From Pseudoalteromonas luteoviolacea (GTDB lineage Bacteria; Pseudomonadota; Gammaproteobacteria; Enterobacterales; Alteromonadaceae): a stretch of DNA of 64,000 bases. Positions 17,966 through 26,899 of this stretch are shown here, in pieces; the first letter of the stretch is position 1; each line of letters starts with the position of its first letter. The notes beneath the pieces were generated by a model. That model was not told the DNA's origin. It worked only from the letters and a program-made list of their open reading frames with translations, and did not search any database. The translations under genes and the position numbers were made by a program. The stretch lies in contig NZ_CP015411.1 of assembly GCF_001750165.1 (NCBI RefSeq), positions 2,508,001 through 2,572,000 of the forward strand, written 5' to 3'.

Positions 17966-19372
17966 TTATTCAATAATTGGCTGAACATCTAAGCCATAGC
18001 CAAAGCTCACTGCCAATACAAGAACAACTGATGCAGCCAGTAATAACTTACCAATCAGAGGTAAACAGAACCTAAACCAATGTGTGTATGGAACACCGGC
18101 CATGCCCAGAATACCCATCAGTACTGCGTTAGTTGGTATAATCATATTTGAGAAACCATCACCAAATTGGTAAGCAAGTACAGCAACCTGACGTGGTACA
18201 CCAACTAAATCACCGACTGGCACCATGAGTGGCATAGTTACATATGCTTGTCCCGAACCTGAAGGAATAAATGTATTTAAGAAAGTTTGAATAACTAACA
18301 TGCCTACGGCCGATATTTCTGCAGCCACGTGAGACAGTGGTGACGAAAGACTATATACCAGCGTATGCAAAATTTGGCCATCTTCTAGGATAAGTGCTAT
18401 ACCACGTGCTACACCGATTAAAACAGCAGTCGTAACAAGATCTGATACACCTTCAATAAAGCGCTCTGCTGTTTCATCTGCAGATAATTTACCAATTACA
18501 GCAATCACAACACCCCAAGCGACAAATAAACCACCTAGTTCATATAAATACCACCCTTTGGTTGCAATACCCCATACAGCAATACATAACGTAATGATAA
18601 AGCTAAATAACACCGCCTGGTGACGACTATTAAGTTTAGGATAATTTGGTTTTGCTTGTCCTTCTAGTGGACAAGGCACACCAATCATCATAGATTTGCT
18701 TGGATCGTTTGAGACTTTTTTTGCGTAACTCCACACGTGGTGAAAGCCGATTAAAACAAACGGAATGAAAATCGCGAGTCTTAACTCAATACCAGAATAA
18801 ACCGGAATATCAGCGATTTGTTGTGCGATAAGAACAGTAAATGGGTTAAACGCTGATACACCATAACCAATGCCATAACCAGCGACAATCATACCTACAG
18901 CGGTCATTGCGTCTAGTCTCATGGCCTTACAAAGTGCAACTAAGATCAATACAAATGGGATATATTCACCAGCAGTACCAATTGTGCTCGAAGCCAAAGC
19001 AAAACAAAACACAACCATAAATATAAGACGTTGTGGCTTTGTACCATGCTTTTCCAATAAGCGACCAATCAACGCATCAACTGTGCCTGTTGCACGAGCA
19101 ATGCTCAGTACACCACCTACGATTAATACGAAGAAAATTACATCTTGTGCTTGAGCGAATGCTTTTGGAATTGCAGTTAACAGATCCCATGGAGTAAGAT
19201 ATTGTTTTTGCTCTACGAGCTGATAAGTACCAGCGACAACTATCTGCCTGCCGCTTTCGGTTACGCTTGTTTCAAAAAAGCCCTGAGGTACCACCCATGT
19301 GGCTAACAGGGCTACCACCATCATGCCAAGCAACAGCACGAGTGTATGTGGCACTTTCAAAGTTTGTCCCAT
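17966..19372 (-). CDS. YfcC-family membrane carrier (C4-dicarboxylate/basic amino acid type)
   Basis: 468 residues with about a dozen membrane helices. Family landmarks are the N-terminal VPHTLVLLLGMM, the IGTAGEYIPF segment, the central GYGVSAFNPFTV and the late FIPSGSGQAYVTMP and QFGDGFSNMI loops. YfcC/DcuC-like carriers have been linked to uptake or exchange of dicarboxylates, arginine/ornithine or other amino acids, so the substrate is not assigned here. It is followed by a strong terminator. Upstream lies a divergently unrelated GGDEF gene read the same way, 120 bases away. Confidence 0.88.
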   Translation of the reverse strand: MGQTLKVPHTLVLLLGMMVVALLATWVVPQGFFETSVTESGRQIVVAGTYQLVEQKQYLTPWDLLTAIPKAFAQAQDVIFFVLIVGGVLSIARATGTVDALIGRLLEKHGTKPQRLIFMVVFCFALASSTIGTAGEYIPFVLILVALCKAMRLDAMTAVGMIVAGYGIGYGVSAFNPFTVLIAQQIADIPVYSGIELRLAIFIPFVLIGFHHVWSYAKKVSNDPSKSMMIGVPCPLEGQAKPNYPKLNSRHQAVLFSFIITLCIAVWGIATKGWYLYELGGLFVAWGVVIAVIGKLSADETAERFIEGVSDLVTTAVLIGVARGIALILEDGQILHTLVYSLSSPLSHVAAEISAVGMLVIQTFLNTFIPSGSGQAYVTMPLMVPVGDLVGVPRQVAVLAYQFGDGFSNMIIPTNAVLMGILGMAGVPYTHWFRFCLPLIGKLLLAASVVLVLAVSFGYGLDVQPIIE

Positions 19373-19493
19373 TTACTACTCCAAATCAATAATATTATAA
19401 TTTGGCGCGCATCTTACCCACATTTAAGACAAAGATCATTGCCTAAGCTAAAAGTTTGTAAACGATTAGCCGTTTTATGAACAAAAAATGATA

Positions 19494-21074
19494 TTAAGCA
19501 GCTTCAAGACAACAACTTCTATTTCTTCCTGCTCTTTTAGCTTGGTACAAAGCTCTATCTGCCAATTCAATCGTTTTGTCTATTCTCATTGAGTTGTTTG
19601 GCCATGTAGAGACACCGATTGATACCGTAATACTGATTCCGTCGGGCATAATGTGATTTGAAACTAATTTTCTTAACCTTTCAGCTGTTGCCATTGCTTG
19701 AGAAATAGACTGATTTGGCATAAAAATTAAAAACTCTTCCCCACCTATCCGGCAGCAGAAATCATCTCCCCTTGCGTTTTGAATCATTAGATTTGCAAGT
19801 TCTTTGAGCACTTTATCACCTGTGCAGTGACCATGACTGTCATTGATAGATTTGAAGTGGTCAATATCAATCGCCAATACTGAAAACCCAATTTTTGAAT
19901 TGATTGTATTATCTAGCCACAGATCCAGTGACAATCTATTATGTAAAGAAGTGAGCTTGTCTGTTTTTCTATCTGCATCGAGAGACTTTATCACCTGTCG
20001 AACCGTACGATGGTTCTGGATTAAAGCATATTTAAGGTTAGCCGCTTCATAATACCAAGCACTTACCCCTGAATTAGCTACACTCTGTTTTTCTACAGTC
20101 GCTAGTTGCTTTGCTAGTAATGCTAAAGGCTTTGCAATTAGCCACCCAGCTACAAACACCCATCCTAAAATTACAATAGTAAAAGGGACACTGGAATAAA
20201 CAACAGATTTATGGGTTACTGCAAGCTGATTTAAAATTGAAATAAGTGGCCTTTGACTCACGACTCCCCACCCAGTCATGGGTATAGACGCGAAGCCAGC
20301 AAGCATCTGATTACCACCGCTATTTGTCAACTCCATTGCCCCTGCTTGTCCATTTAAAACACGTTCTATCACAGTATTATTTGATACTTGTTCTCCAATT
20401 CTTTTTGGATCTGGGTGATACAAAATACGTTGTTTTTTATCTACAACGTAAGAATATGAACCATCAGCATAATGATGCCTGCCAAGCAACCGATTAAGAA
20501 TAGTATCACCATGCAGGTAAATCCCCCCCGCAACAAAGCCAAGATATTGACCATGGCCGTTAAAAAGCGGATAAGTTGGGCTAATCATCAAATTTCCAGC
20601 CGGAGAGACGAAAGGGTCAAGAACAATAGGTTTTTGCAACATCACTTTATCTAGCTGTTGTGAAGAGATCGACTCCCCTATCACCGGCAACTCAGGTCTA
20701 ACAGCGATAATTTTACCCGCGCGGCTCACCACAACTAATGAATCAAAGCTATTAGTTTGTGACAACAAACGATCTAGTTCGGCATTGATTAATGCACTAT
20801 CATCAATGTTCTCTGCAATATGATATGCACTGACATTTAACTGGCTATTTACTGACTGCAAAAAGAGCTGTGTAACTTCTGCAAGTTTTGTTGCATAAGT
20901 TTGATTAGCATGCAAAGTATCTTGAATAAACGCTTCCCTATGGACTTGATAGCTCGCAATAACTGCATTGAAGAGAGACAATACAACCCCCCCAGTTGCC
21001 AAAGCCAATATGAGTTTTTTTAAATCGATTCTAAAAACGTGCTTTAACACATCTAATAAATTTATCTTAGCCAT
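19494..21074 (-). CDS. dCACHE-GGDEF diguanylate cyclase
   Basis: 526 residues. A transmembrane helix (about 20-40) and another (about 293-316) bracket a periplasmic double-CACHE sensor (about 45-285), of the type that binds amino acids or other small ligands. A short coiled coil leads to a C-terminal GGDEF domain with GGEEF at 444-448 and the upstream D402-x-D404/K408 region. It should synthesise c-di-GMP when its periplasmic sensor is occupied. The active site is complete, and an inhibitory RxxD is not evident. Confidence 0.92.
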   Translation of the reverse strand: MAKINLLDVLKHVFRIDLKKLILALATGGVVLSLFNAVIASYQVHREAFIQDTLHANQTYATKLAEVTQLFLQSVNSQLNVSAYHIAENIDDSALINAELDRLLSQTNSFDSLVVVSRAGKIIAVRPELPVIGESISSQQLDKVMLQKPIVLDPFVSPAGNLMISPTYPLFNGHGQYLGFVAGGIYLHGDTILNRLLGRHHYADGSYSYVVDKKQRILYHPDPKRIGEQVSNNTVIERVLNGQAGAMELTNSGGNQMLAGFASIPMTGWGVVSQRPLISILNQLAVTHKSVVYSSVPFTIVILGWVFVAGWLIAKPLALLAKQLATVEKQSVANSGVSAWYYEAANLKYALIQNHRTVRQVIKSLDADRKTDKLTSLHNRLSLDLWLDNTINSKIGFSVLAIDIDHFKSINDSHGHCTGDKVLKELANLMIQNARGDDFCCRIGGEEFLIFMPNQSISQAMATAERLRKLVSNHIMPDGISITVSIGVSTWPNNSMRIDKTIELADRALYQAKRAGRNRSCCLEAA

Positions 21075-21344
21075 ATAAAGTCATATGTTTTCCCTGCTCT
21101 ACTTATATTTTAAAACCCTAATTCAGGTAAAAAATTAACCTAGGTCAAGAAGCAGATCATTAGTACAACTTTAATATTAATCCTTTAGTTTGAAGTAACT
21201 AATTACATAGCAACGGCAGTTGAAGTCAATTTCTGTTGATTACAGTTACTTAGCAATTTGGGCTTAATAAAACGTTCCAAAAGCATGGTTTGTGCTCTTG
21301 TTTCACTTTATAATGTCATCTTGTATTTAGTTTAGGGTTTTTAA

Positions 21345-21542
21345 ATGGGTAAAAAGAGTAAATCTAATCCCTTAGTGACACACTTCACCATTGCCGCTGT
21401 TGCACTTGCGTTTTTATGGTTGATAACGGAAGACAAGGATGTATTAGTACTCGGCAATTCTTTGATATTGGTGTATGTTGTATATGCACTGGCTTCCAGA
21501 TTTGTTGCCGCTAGAAAAAAAAGCAAGCATTCTTCAAAATAA
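21345..21542 (+). CDS. Small two-helix membrane protein
   Basis: 65 residues: a basic N-terminus, two hydrophobic helices (about 11-28 and 36-52) with an acidic turn, and a basic C-terminal tail rich in Lys/Ser, implying both ends in the cytoplasm. It is 38 bases upstream of a lipoprotein gene and may be co-transcribed. Family unknown. Confidence 0.55.
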   Translation: MGKKSKSNPLVTHFTIAAVALAFLWLITEDKDVLVLGNSLILVYVVYALASRFVAARKKSKHSSK

Positions 21543-21580
21543 CGCTAAAAAGGAAGTCTATAAAAATAACAAGGAAATAT

Positions 21581-22048
21581 ATGAAACAGCTCTGCGCAAT
21601 CCCTCTCGTTTTTCTAACAGCTTGTTCACTCACCAAACCAATAAACCAGTCTGTACATCAACAATGTGAGCAAACGTTATACCAATACACTGAAATAAGA
21701 GACAAAGGAACGACCGAGCAGTATGTGAGCTTATTCACCGAAGACGCAACGTTTAATGTAGCAAAGTTGAATATATCTCTGGCCGGCCACCAAGCACTTG
21801 CATCAAGATTTGAATCAGCAAGGGCGACAAAAAAATCGATTCACCTTATGACCAGTACCCAAATTTTTTTAGATAAAAACTCGCTTCTTAGCGCCAACTC
21901 CAATTTCATTTTGTATCTAAAAAACAAAAATAACGAAGGTGAGACAACAGTGATAGCAGGTCGCTATCTCGATAAGCTAACATTGACAGAAAACACCTGT
22001 AAATTCAGCCACCGTGAAGTCATCGTTGATAGAATTGACACACTTTGA
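21581..22048 (+). CDS. Lipoprotein with SnoaL/NTF2-like domain
   Basis: 155 residues. Signal peptide with lipobox LTAC (lipid-attached C15). The remaining protein has a SnoaL-like fold pattern: Y-x-x-x-RDKG-x-x-x-x-YVSLFTEDATF, a central small-residue segment and an IAGRYLDKL strand. SnoaL-like proteins are small cone-shaped barrels that act as enzymes or binding modules; the ligand is not predictable. AAGGAA precedes the ATG. Confidence 0.8.
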   Translation: MKQLCAIPLVFLTACSLTKPINQSVHQQCEQTLYQYTEIRDKGTTEQYVSLFTEDATFNVAKLNISLAGHQALASRFESARATKKSIHLMTSTQIFLDKNSLLSANSNFILYLKNKNNEGETTVIAGRYLDKLTLTENTCKFSHREVIVDRIDTL

Positions 22049-22228
22049 GCACATGTTTTTTTACAAAACTTCTAAAATAGCAAATTTGGGCTACATTCTA
22101 TAAAGCTATTGGATCGTGCATTCAACATTAGCTGGAAGCGAACATGGGTATAAAGCAGTAATTACAAGGAATTGACAGGTTGGTAGATGCAATAGCAAAA
22201 CCATTTTAATAACCTTGTAGGCATTGCT

Positions 22229-24211
22229 ATGAACATGTATAAACCATTCCAAGGATTATGCTTGGGTTTGGCCTTATTATCGTTGTCTGGCTGTTTAGAT
22301 AACGATGATGACGATCCAGTCACTAATCCTGTCGATCAAAGCACTAAAGTCACTGTCACCCCATCACTAGGTTTGATAAAAAATGCTGACGTCCAATTAT
22401 TAACATTAGCGAATAAACAAGTTGTAGAAGGCGCAACAGGCTCAACCGGAGAAGATGGTACAGCCATCATCACTGTCCCCAGTGGTACAACGGGCCCTTT
22501 CATTGTTGAAGTAAAACCAACCGCCGAGTCTGAGTATTTCGACGAATCTAAAGGACAATTTTTGCCTTTACCATCAACAACGACCCTAAGAGCGGTCATG
22601 GCATCACTGCAAGATCAAGTCGGTGTTACCACTTTAACCGAAATAGCAGCTAACTCGATCATCTCTGCAAATGTGGTCGATGCTACGTCAGTGAATGCGG
22701 TCAACGAGCAAATAAAAAACGCCCTAGCACCAGCACTTGATAATATTTTGCAAGCACCACAACTTGTGTCAGAAAACGTTGCAGGCTCAATTAATAATGA
22801 CCAAGCTGGCATATACGCAACAACACTTGCTGGCCTTGCCAAACTAGGATCCAGCCAAGACAATCCCGCTATTGCTATTTTAAACAGTTTAAAGGCTGAT
22901 TTTCTAGATAATGTGCTAGATGGAAAGGTAGGCGATCAAGTCTTCGAAAACCCGGTGTATAATGCGGACACCTTTGTATCAGATTTATCAAGTCAAATCA
23001 GCGCATATGCCAATAGCTTCGGCGTGGCAGCATTGTCGGCAGACATAAATGGAATATTTTCATTAGATGACATCAAAAAGACGCTAGAAGGTCTTGAAGA
23101 TATTTTAAAAGACCTGAATCTAGATGATATCTCATTTGATTTTATCCCAGGCGGCCTCATACCAGGTGGTGATGATGACGATGATGATGATCAAGGTAGC
23201 GATGACACAGTGCCTACGTTAACCATTACAGGTACTTCTACTACTGCTGGTATTTCTGTCAACTTACCTGAGATTAAACTTGAAAATATCCCTGCACCAA
23301 ATCCTGAAGATTTGGGTGCAATTGAGCAACAAATAAAGACACAAATCGAGTCACAAGGTATTACTGTGTCTAATTTTTCTTTTCAACTAGTCAGCGCAGA
23401 TGAAAGCAAACTGGTTGTCAGTGTACAATACACAATTTCCACGCAAGGCGTCACTTCAACCTCGGACCTTACTTACACCTGGACGCCTGGTTATTCAAGT
23501 GACGACAATGATGACTCTGATGATAGCAATGATGTGCTACCTGATGCATTAAAAGGCAAAGTCTTTACACTCACCTTTGCAGTAAGTAGTAACAGTGGCT
23601 CTCCATATAGCGATGGCCAAGTAGTAGAATTCACATTCTCAAGCTCAGGTGCCTTATTTATCGATCCTAGCCCTGATGCACAAATCCAAATTCAGGAATT
23701 TGAAAAGGTTGATGCTAATTACGTTTACACAGACGAGCAAAATGGATTTAAATACTCAGTATCCGTGTTAAATGAGAAGCTCAATGAAGTGAACTTAAGT
23801 ACCCTTGAAAATGTTTTCTTAGGCCAGTTCACAGAAAAGTCGACAGACGGTCAAATAGAAAACCTTGAATTAATCACTGAATTTGCAAATACATATACAG
23901 TCACAGGAACTGGACACAGTCGAGGTACGGTTATTATTGAATCAGGCGGTACAATTAATTTTGATACTGGTCTCAGTTTTGACACATCGATGATCGTGGC
24001 AATTTTCGATAGAAGACGAGATAGCAGTGGCCAGCCGTTGGATGAACCTAGAATTCAGGTAAATTATGGCGACGATGATGATGGACCAGTTATTATGTTA
24101 TTCCTCAATGAGGATCTGGAATCAATCAAGATGTTTAGATATAGAAATATAAACGAAGATATGCAAGTTGACGTAACAGTCGTTACCGCAACTGGAGGGT
24201 CAGGTGGTTAA
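22229..24211 (+). CDS. Large Asp-rich surface lipoprotein of unknown function
   Basis: 660 residues. Signal peptide and lipobox LSGC (C22), followed by an acidic spacer (DNDDDDP). Residues about 35-115 resemble a carboxypeptidase-regulatory-like beta-sandwich. Two linkers are rich in aspartate (near 315-325 and 425-435) and may bind calcium; the C-terminal third is beta-rich. The protein is probably anchored in the outer membrane facing outward. The gene ends at a strong terminator. No catalytic motif recognised. Confidence 0.8.
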   Translation: MNMYKPFQGLCLGLALLSLSGCLDNDDDDPVTNPVDQSTKVTVTPSLGLIKNADVQLLTLANKQVVEGATGSTGEDGTAIITVPSGTTGPFIVEVKPTAESEYFDESKGQFLPLPSTTTLRAVMASLQDQVGVTTLTEIAANSIISANVVDATSVNAVNEQIKNALAPALDNILQAPQLVSENVAGSINNDQAGIYATTLAGLAKLGSSQDNPAIAILNSLKADFLDNVLDGKVGDQVFENPVYNADTFVSDLSSQISAYANSFGVAALSADINGIFSLDDIKKTLEGLEDILKDLNLDDISFDFIPGGLIPGGDDDDDDDQGSDDTVPTLTITGTSTTAGISVNLPEIKLENIPAPNPEDLGAIEQQIKTQIESQGITVSNFSFQLVSADESKLVVSVQYTISTQGVTSTSDLTYTWTPGYSSDDNDDSDDSNDVLPDALKGKVFTLTFAVSSNSGSPYSDGQVVEFTFSSSGALFIDPSPDAQIQIQEFEKVDANYVYTDEQNGFKYSVSVLNEKLNEVNLSTLENVFLGQFTEKSTDGQIENLELITEFANTYTVTGTGHSRGTVIIESGGTINFDTGLSFDTSMIVAIFDRRRDSSGQPLDEPRIQVNYGDDDDGPVIMLFLNEDLESIKMFRYRNINEDMQVDVTVVTATGGSGG

Positions 24212-24228
24212 AAGCGCCCTTTGATACC

Positions 24229-24265
24229 CTGAGTGCTTAAAAGTCATTTTAAGCACTCAGTTTTA
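24229..24265 (+). terminator. Rho-independent terminator
   Basis: A perfect 14-bp stem, CTGAGTGCTTAAAA (24229-24242) and its complement (24247-24260), with a four-base loop and a following TTTT. It ends the surface lipoprotein transcript. Confidence 0.88.
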
Positions 24266-24831
24266 AACTCATACTAAACGCAACGTATTTGACACATACA
24301 GCGGCAAATTAACCATGCCCTATTCATTGCCCAACAATTTCACATCACAAGTAAGCTATAAATTATAGTTAACTCATAAAAATATTTATCAAAAGCCGGT
24401 GCTTTGTACTCAACCTAAGATACAAATGAAAATTTACATTTTTCAATTTGATATCCATTTATTATTCAGTAGTCAAAAAACAACCCAGTCCAATAAGTCA
24501 AATTAACCATCTGTTATTATTGATTAAATACAAACCTGAATCAATAAAACGATACATTGTTACACCCATAGTGACACTTTTGTCAAGACGCGAAAGTGCC
24601 AATTGTCTGAAATATATTTGCGGTGAAAAATCTATTTCTGTGATACATTCGTATATTGAAAAACACGCTTTGGGTTTGATGACATGAAGTGGCCAGGTTC
24701 TAATTTGGGTGCAGAATCTGAACACACTATTTGTGTGGTTTTGTCCACTTCAAGTTATGATAAATTGTAAACTTTTCCGCGGTTAGTGCTCTGTCAACAG
24801 CCGCTAAATTTTTTGGTATCGAGTATTATTT
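24266..24831. other. Gene-poor interval upstream of nrdB
   Basis: About 565 bases with no convincing gene; a 79-codon frame (24448-24687) has no ribosome-binding site or family likeness. The site where nrdA is found in most relatives holds no coding sequence. The only clear structure is the palindromic element at 24685-24752. The nrdB promoter must lie between it and 24831. Confidence 0.6.
24685..24752. repeat. 68-bp palindromic element, possible three-way junction or MITE-like relic
   Basis: TGAAGTGGCCA (24685-24695) and TGTCCACTTCA (24742-24752) are inverted repeats with one mismatch. Between them are two smaller stems: GGTTCT/AGAATC (24696-24701 with 24712-24717) and AACACAC/GTGTGGTT (24721-24727 with 24733-24740). 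Together these can fold as a cloverleaf-like junction. It lies about 80 bases before nrdB. Confidence 0.45.
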
Positions 24832-25962
24832 ATGTCGTATTCTACGTTTAACAGAAAACATAATGACCAACTAAAAGAGCCAATGTTCTTTGGCCAATCT
24901 GTTAATGTATCTCGCTATGATCAGCAGAAATATCCAATATTTGAGAAGCTAATTGAAAAACAACTTTCTTTCTTTTGGCGTCCAGAAGAAGTCGATGTAA
25001 GTAAGGATAGATTAGACTTTCAAGCGCTGCCTGAGCATGAAAAGCACATATTTTTGAGTAACTTAAAGTATCAAACGTTACTTGACAGTGTTCAAGGCCG
25101 CTCTCCAAATGTTGCGCTTTTACCAATAGTATCAATTCCTGAGTTAGAAACTTGGATTGAAACATGGGCATTCAGTGAAACAATTCACAGCCGTTCATAC
25201 ACTCATATCATCAGAAACGTGACTAAACAACCAGAAGTAATTTTTGATGATATCGTAGAGAATGAGAAGATCAGTGAACGTGCAGACTCGGTTACTAAAT
25301 ATTATGACGAATTAATCGAGAAAGTATCTATCTACAACATGTATGGTGAAGGTAAACACCAAATAAATGGTGAAACAGTTCACATCAACTTGTTTGAACT
25401 TAAAAAGCTGCTTTACCTTTGCATTATGTCTGTAAACATTCTTGAAGCTATCCGTTTCTATGTAAGCTTTGCCTGCTCATTCGCATTTGCTGAACGTGAA
25501 CTTATGGAAGGTAACGCTAAAATCATTAAGCTAATTGCTCGAGATGAAGCACTTCACTTATCTGGTACACAGCATATGTTAAATATCATGCAAGAAGGCA
25601 AAGACGATCCAGAAATGTCAATCGTTGCAGCCCAGTGTGAACAAGAAGCGATTAAGATGTTTGTTGAAGCTGCTGAGCAAGAAAAAGAATGGGCAGAGTA
25701 CTTATTTAAAGACGGATCAATGATCGGCTTAAACAAAGACATACTGTGCCAGTACGTTGAGTACATAACAAACGTACGTATGACCGCTGTCGGTTTACCA
25801 GCTCAGTTTGAGAGCAAGAGCAACCCAATCCCTTGGATCAACGCTTGGTTAGTATCTGATAATGTTCAGGTAGCGCCGCAAGAGGCTGAGATCAGTTCAT
25901 ACTTAGTAGGTCAAATTGATGCTGAAGTAAGCGCTTCAGACTTTGGTGATTTCGACCTATAA
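24832..25962 (+). CDS. nrdB: Class Ia ribonucleoside-diphosphate reductase, beta subunit
   Basis: 376 residues. Houses the di-iron centre and tyrosyl radical that initiate ribonucleotide reduction in the alpha subunit NrdA. D85 and E116/H119 in SETIHSRSYTH, with radical tyrosine Y123, match the E. coli protein; E/H ligands also appear in NILEAIRFYVSF and RDEALH. The C-terminal DFGDFDL is the tail that docks into NrdA. It overlaps yfaE by one base. Unusually, no nrdA lies upstream in this window. Confidence 0.97.
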   Translation: MSYSTFNRKHNDQLKEPMFFGQSVNVSRYDQQKYPIFEKLIEKQLSFFWRPEEVDVSKDRLDFQALPEHEKHIFLSNLKYQTLLDSVQGRSPNVALLPIVSIPELETWIETWAFSETIHSRSYTHIIRNVTKQPEVIFDDIVENEKISERADSVTKYYDELIEKVSIYNMYGEGKHQINGETVHINLFELKKLLYLCIMSVNILEAIRFYVSFACSFAFAERELMEGNAKIIKLIARDEALHLSGTQHMLNIMQEGKDDPEMSIVAAQCEQEAIKMFVEAAEQEKEWAEYLFKDGSMIGLNKDILCQYVEYITNVRMTAVGLPAQFESKSNPIPWINAWLVSDNVQVAPQEAEISSYLVGQIDAEVSASDFGDFDL

Positions 25963-26234
25963 TGGAAGAAAAGCCACAACTGAAGATTTCAATTGAAGAC
26001 CATGATGAGCCGCTTAAATTTTCGGCTCAGTCACCTTCTCTACTATGCACTTTAGAACAAAACAATATCGAAATTCCTTATCAATGTCGTGAAGGTTATT
26101 GCGGCGCATGCAGAGCCAAGCTTTTAGATGGGCAAGTTGCTTATAACCAAGAACCTTTGGCATTTGTAAGGGATGGAGAAGTTTTGCTGTGTTGCTCGAA
26201 ACCAATTACTGATGTTGTGATTAAGCTAACTTAA
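25962..26234 (+). CDS. yfaE: YfaE-like 2Fe-2S ferredoxin for RNR cofactor maintenance
   Basis: 90 residues. The plant-type [2Fe-2S] cysteine pattern CREGYCGAC plus a later CC (LLCCSKP) is complete. YfaE reduces the di-iron centre of NrdB during radical assembly and repair. The start shares a base with the nrdB stop (TAATG), so translation is coupled. Its last nine bases overlap the convergent yaeQ gene. Confidence 0.95.
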   Translation: MEEKPQLKISIEDHDEPLKFSAQSPSLLCTLEQNNIEIPYQCREGYCGACRAKLLDGQVAYNQEPLAFVRDGEVLLCCSKPITDVVIKLT

Positions 26235-26750
26235 GCGAACAACATCGCTTTGAAAGTAATCGTCGCCATTACTAATACTAATGGCGCCATCATCAATAAT
26301 CACATCCCAATGTAAGCTACGAGTCAGTGCCTCCACCAATTCATCAACAAAACGCGATTCAATCGCAAAGATTTTTAAGTTGTTAAAAGCAACTAAATGG
26401 GGCTTTAACTCGTCAAACCATTGTTCGTTATTGGTGTTAAAAATGATGATTTTACTATAAAGACGCGTGTATCGCTGTAGTGCGCTCAAATCTGGAAATT
26501 CTACAAACAGTGCGTTTTCTATCTCACCATTTTCTAACTCATGCCACACGTCTGGGTGGTGTTTTTCTCTGCTGTTAAGCCATCGAACTTCATCTTTGTA
26601 TGACAAAGCGCAGTAAGCTATCAGCTTAAGCACAAAATGCGGGAGTGTCTCCGCCTTTTGAAGAGCAGCTGTGAAAGTCTCTAGATGATTCGCTTGATGA
26701 AACAAATCAGCAATTTTCAATCTTACCTTAAAGACGAATGGCCCTGTCAT
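26226..26750 (-). CDS. yaeQ: YaeQ family protein
   Basis: 174 residues. The layout matches YaeQ: an N-terminal basic beta strand (VFKVRLKIADL), the LPHFVLKLIAYCALSYKDEVRW segment, the central VEFPDLSALQRYTRLYSK part and a C-terminal DVIIDDGAISIS strand. YaeQ has a PD-(D/E)XK-like nuclease fold without a proven biochemical function; it was linked to suppression of rfaH defects. It is convergent with yfaE and divergent from the TonB receptor. Confidence 0.85.
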   Translation of the reverse strand: MTGPFVFKVRLKIADLFHQANHLETFTAALQKAETLPHFVLKLIAYCALSYKDEVRWLNSREKHHPDVWHELENGEIENALFVEFPDLSALQRYTRLYSKIIIFNTNNEQWFDELKPHLVAFNNLKIFAIESRFVDELVEALTRSLHWDVIIDDGAISISNGDDYFQSDVVRLS

Positions 26751-26815
26751 TGTTTCGTCCTATGAACGTTTTATTATTTTAAATATAGGAACAGACAAAC
26801 ATATTTCAAATATAA

Positions 26816-26830
26816 AGTTATAGTATAACA
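26816..26830. promoter_or_regulatory. Zur-box-like palindrome 1 upstream of the TonB receptor
   Basis: GTTATA-G-TATAAC (26817-26829) is a perfect palindrome flanked by A on both sides, matching the Zur consensus TGTTATANTATAACA except at the first base. It lies about 80 bases before the ATG at 26900. Confidence 0.7.
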
Positions 26831-26852
26831 TCATTGTTTTATAGGTTTTGCA

Positions 26853-26869
26853 GTGTTATATTATTACAC
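26853..26869. promoter_or_regulatory. Zur-box-like palindrome 2 upstream of the TonB receptor
   Basis: GTGTTATA-T-TATTACAC has one mismatch from a perfect palindrome and fits the Zur consensus. Its centre is 38 bases from that of box 1. A pair of boxes suggests tight zinc-dependent repression of the receptor. Confidence 0.65.
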
Positions 26870-26899
26870 GTTCACAATCACATACAGAAAAGAAGTACA

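Noticed and set aside
24448..24687. 79-codon plus-strand frame upstream of nrdB
   Set aside because: No ribosome-binding site, low-complexity basic protein, and its end runs into the palindromic element; probably chance.
24721..24736. ACACACTATTTGTGT palindrome as a NrdR box for nrdB
   Set aside because: Spacing and centre do not fit the 16-base NrdR consensus and no second box lies at the usual distance; it is better explained as part of the 68-bp element.
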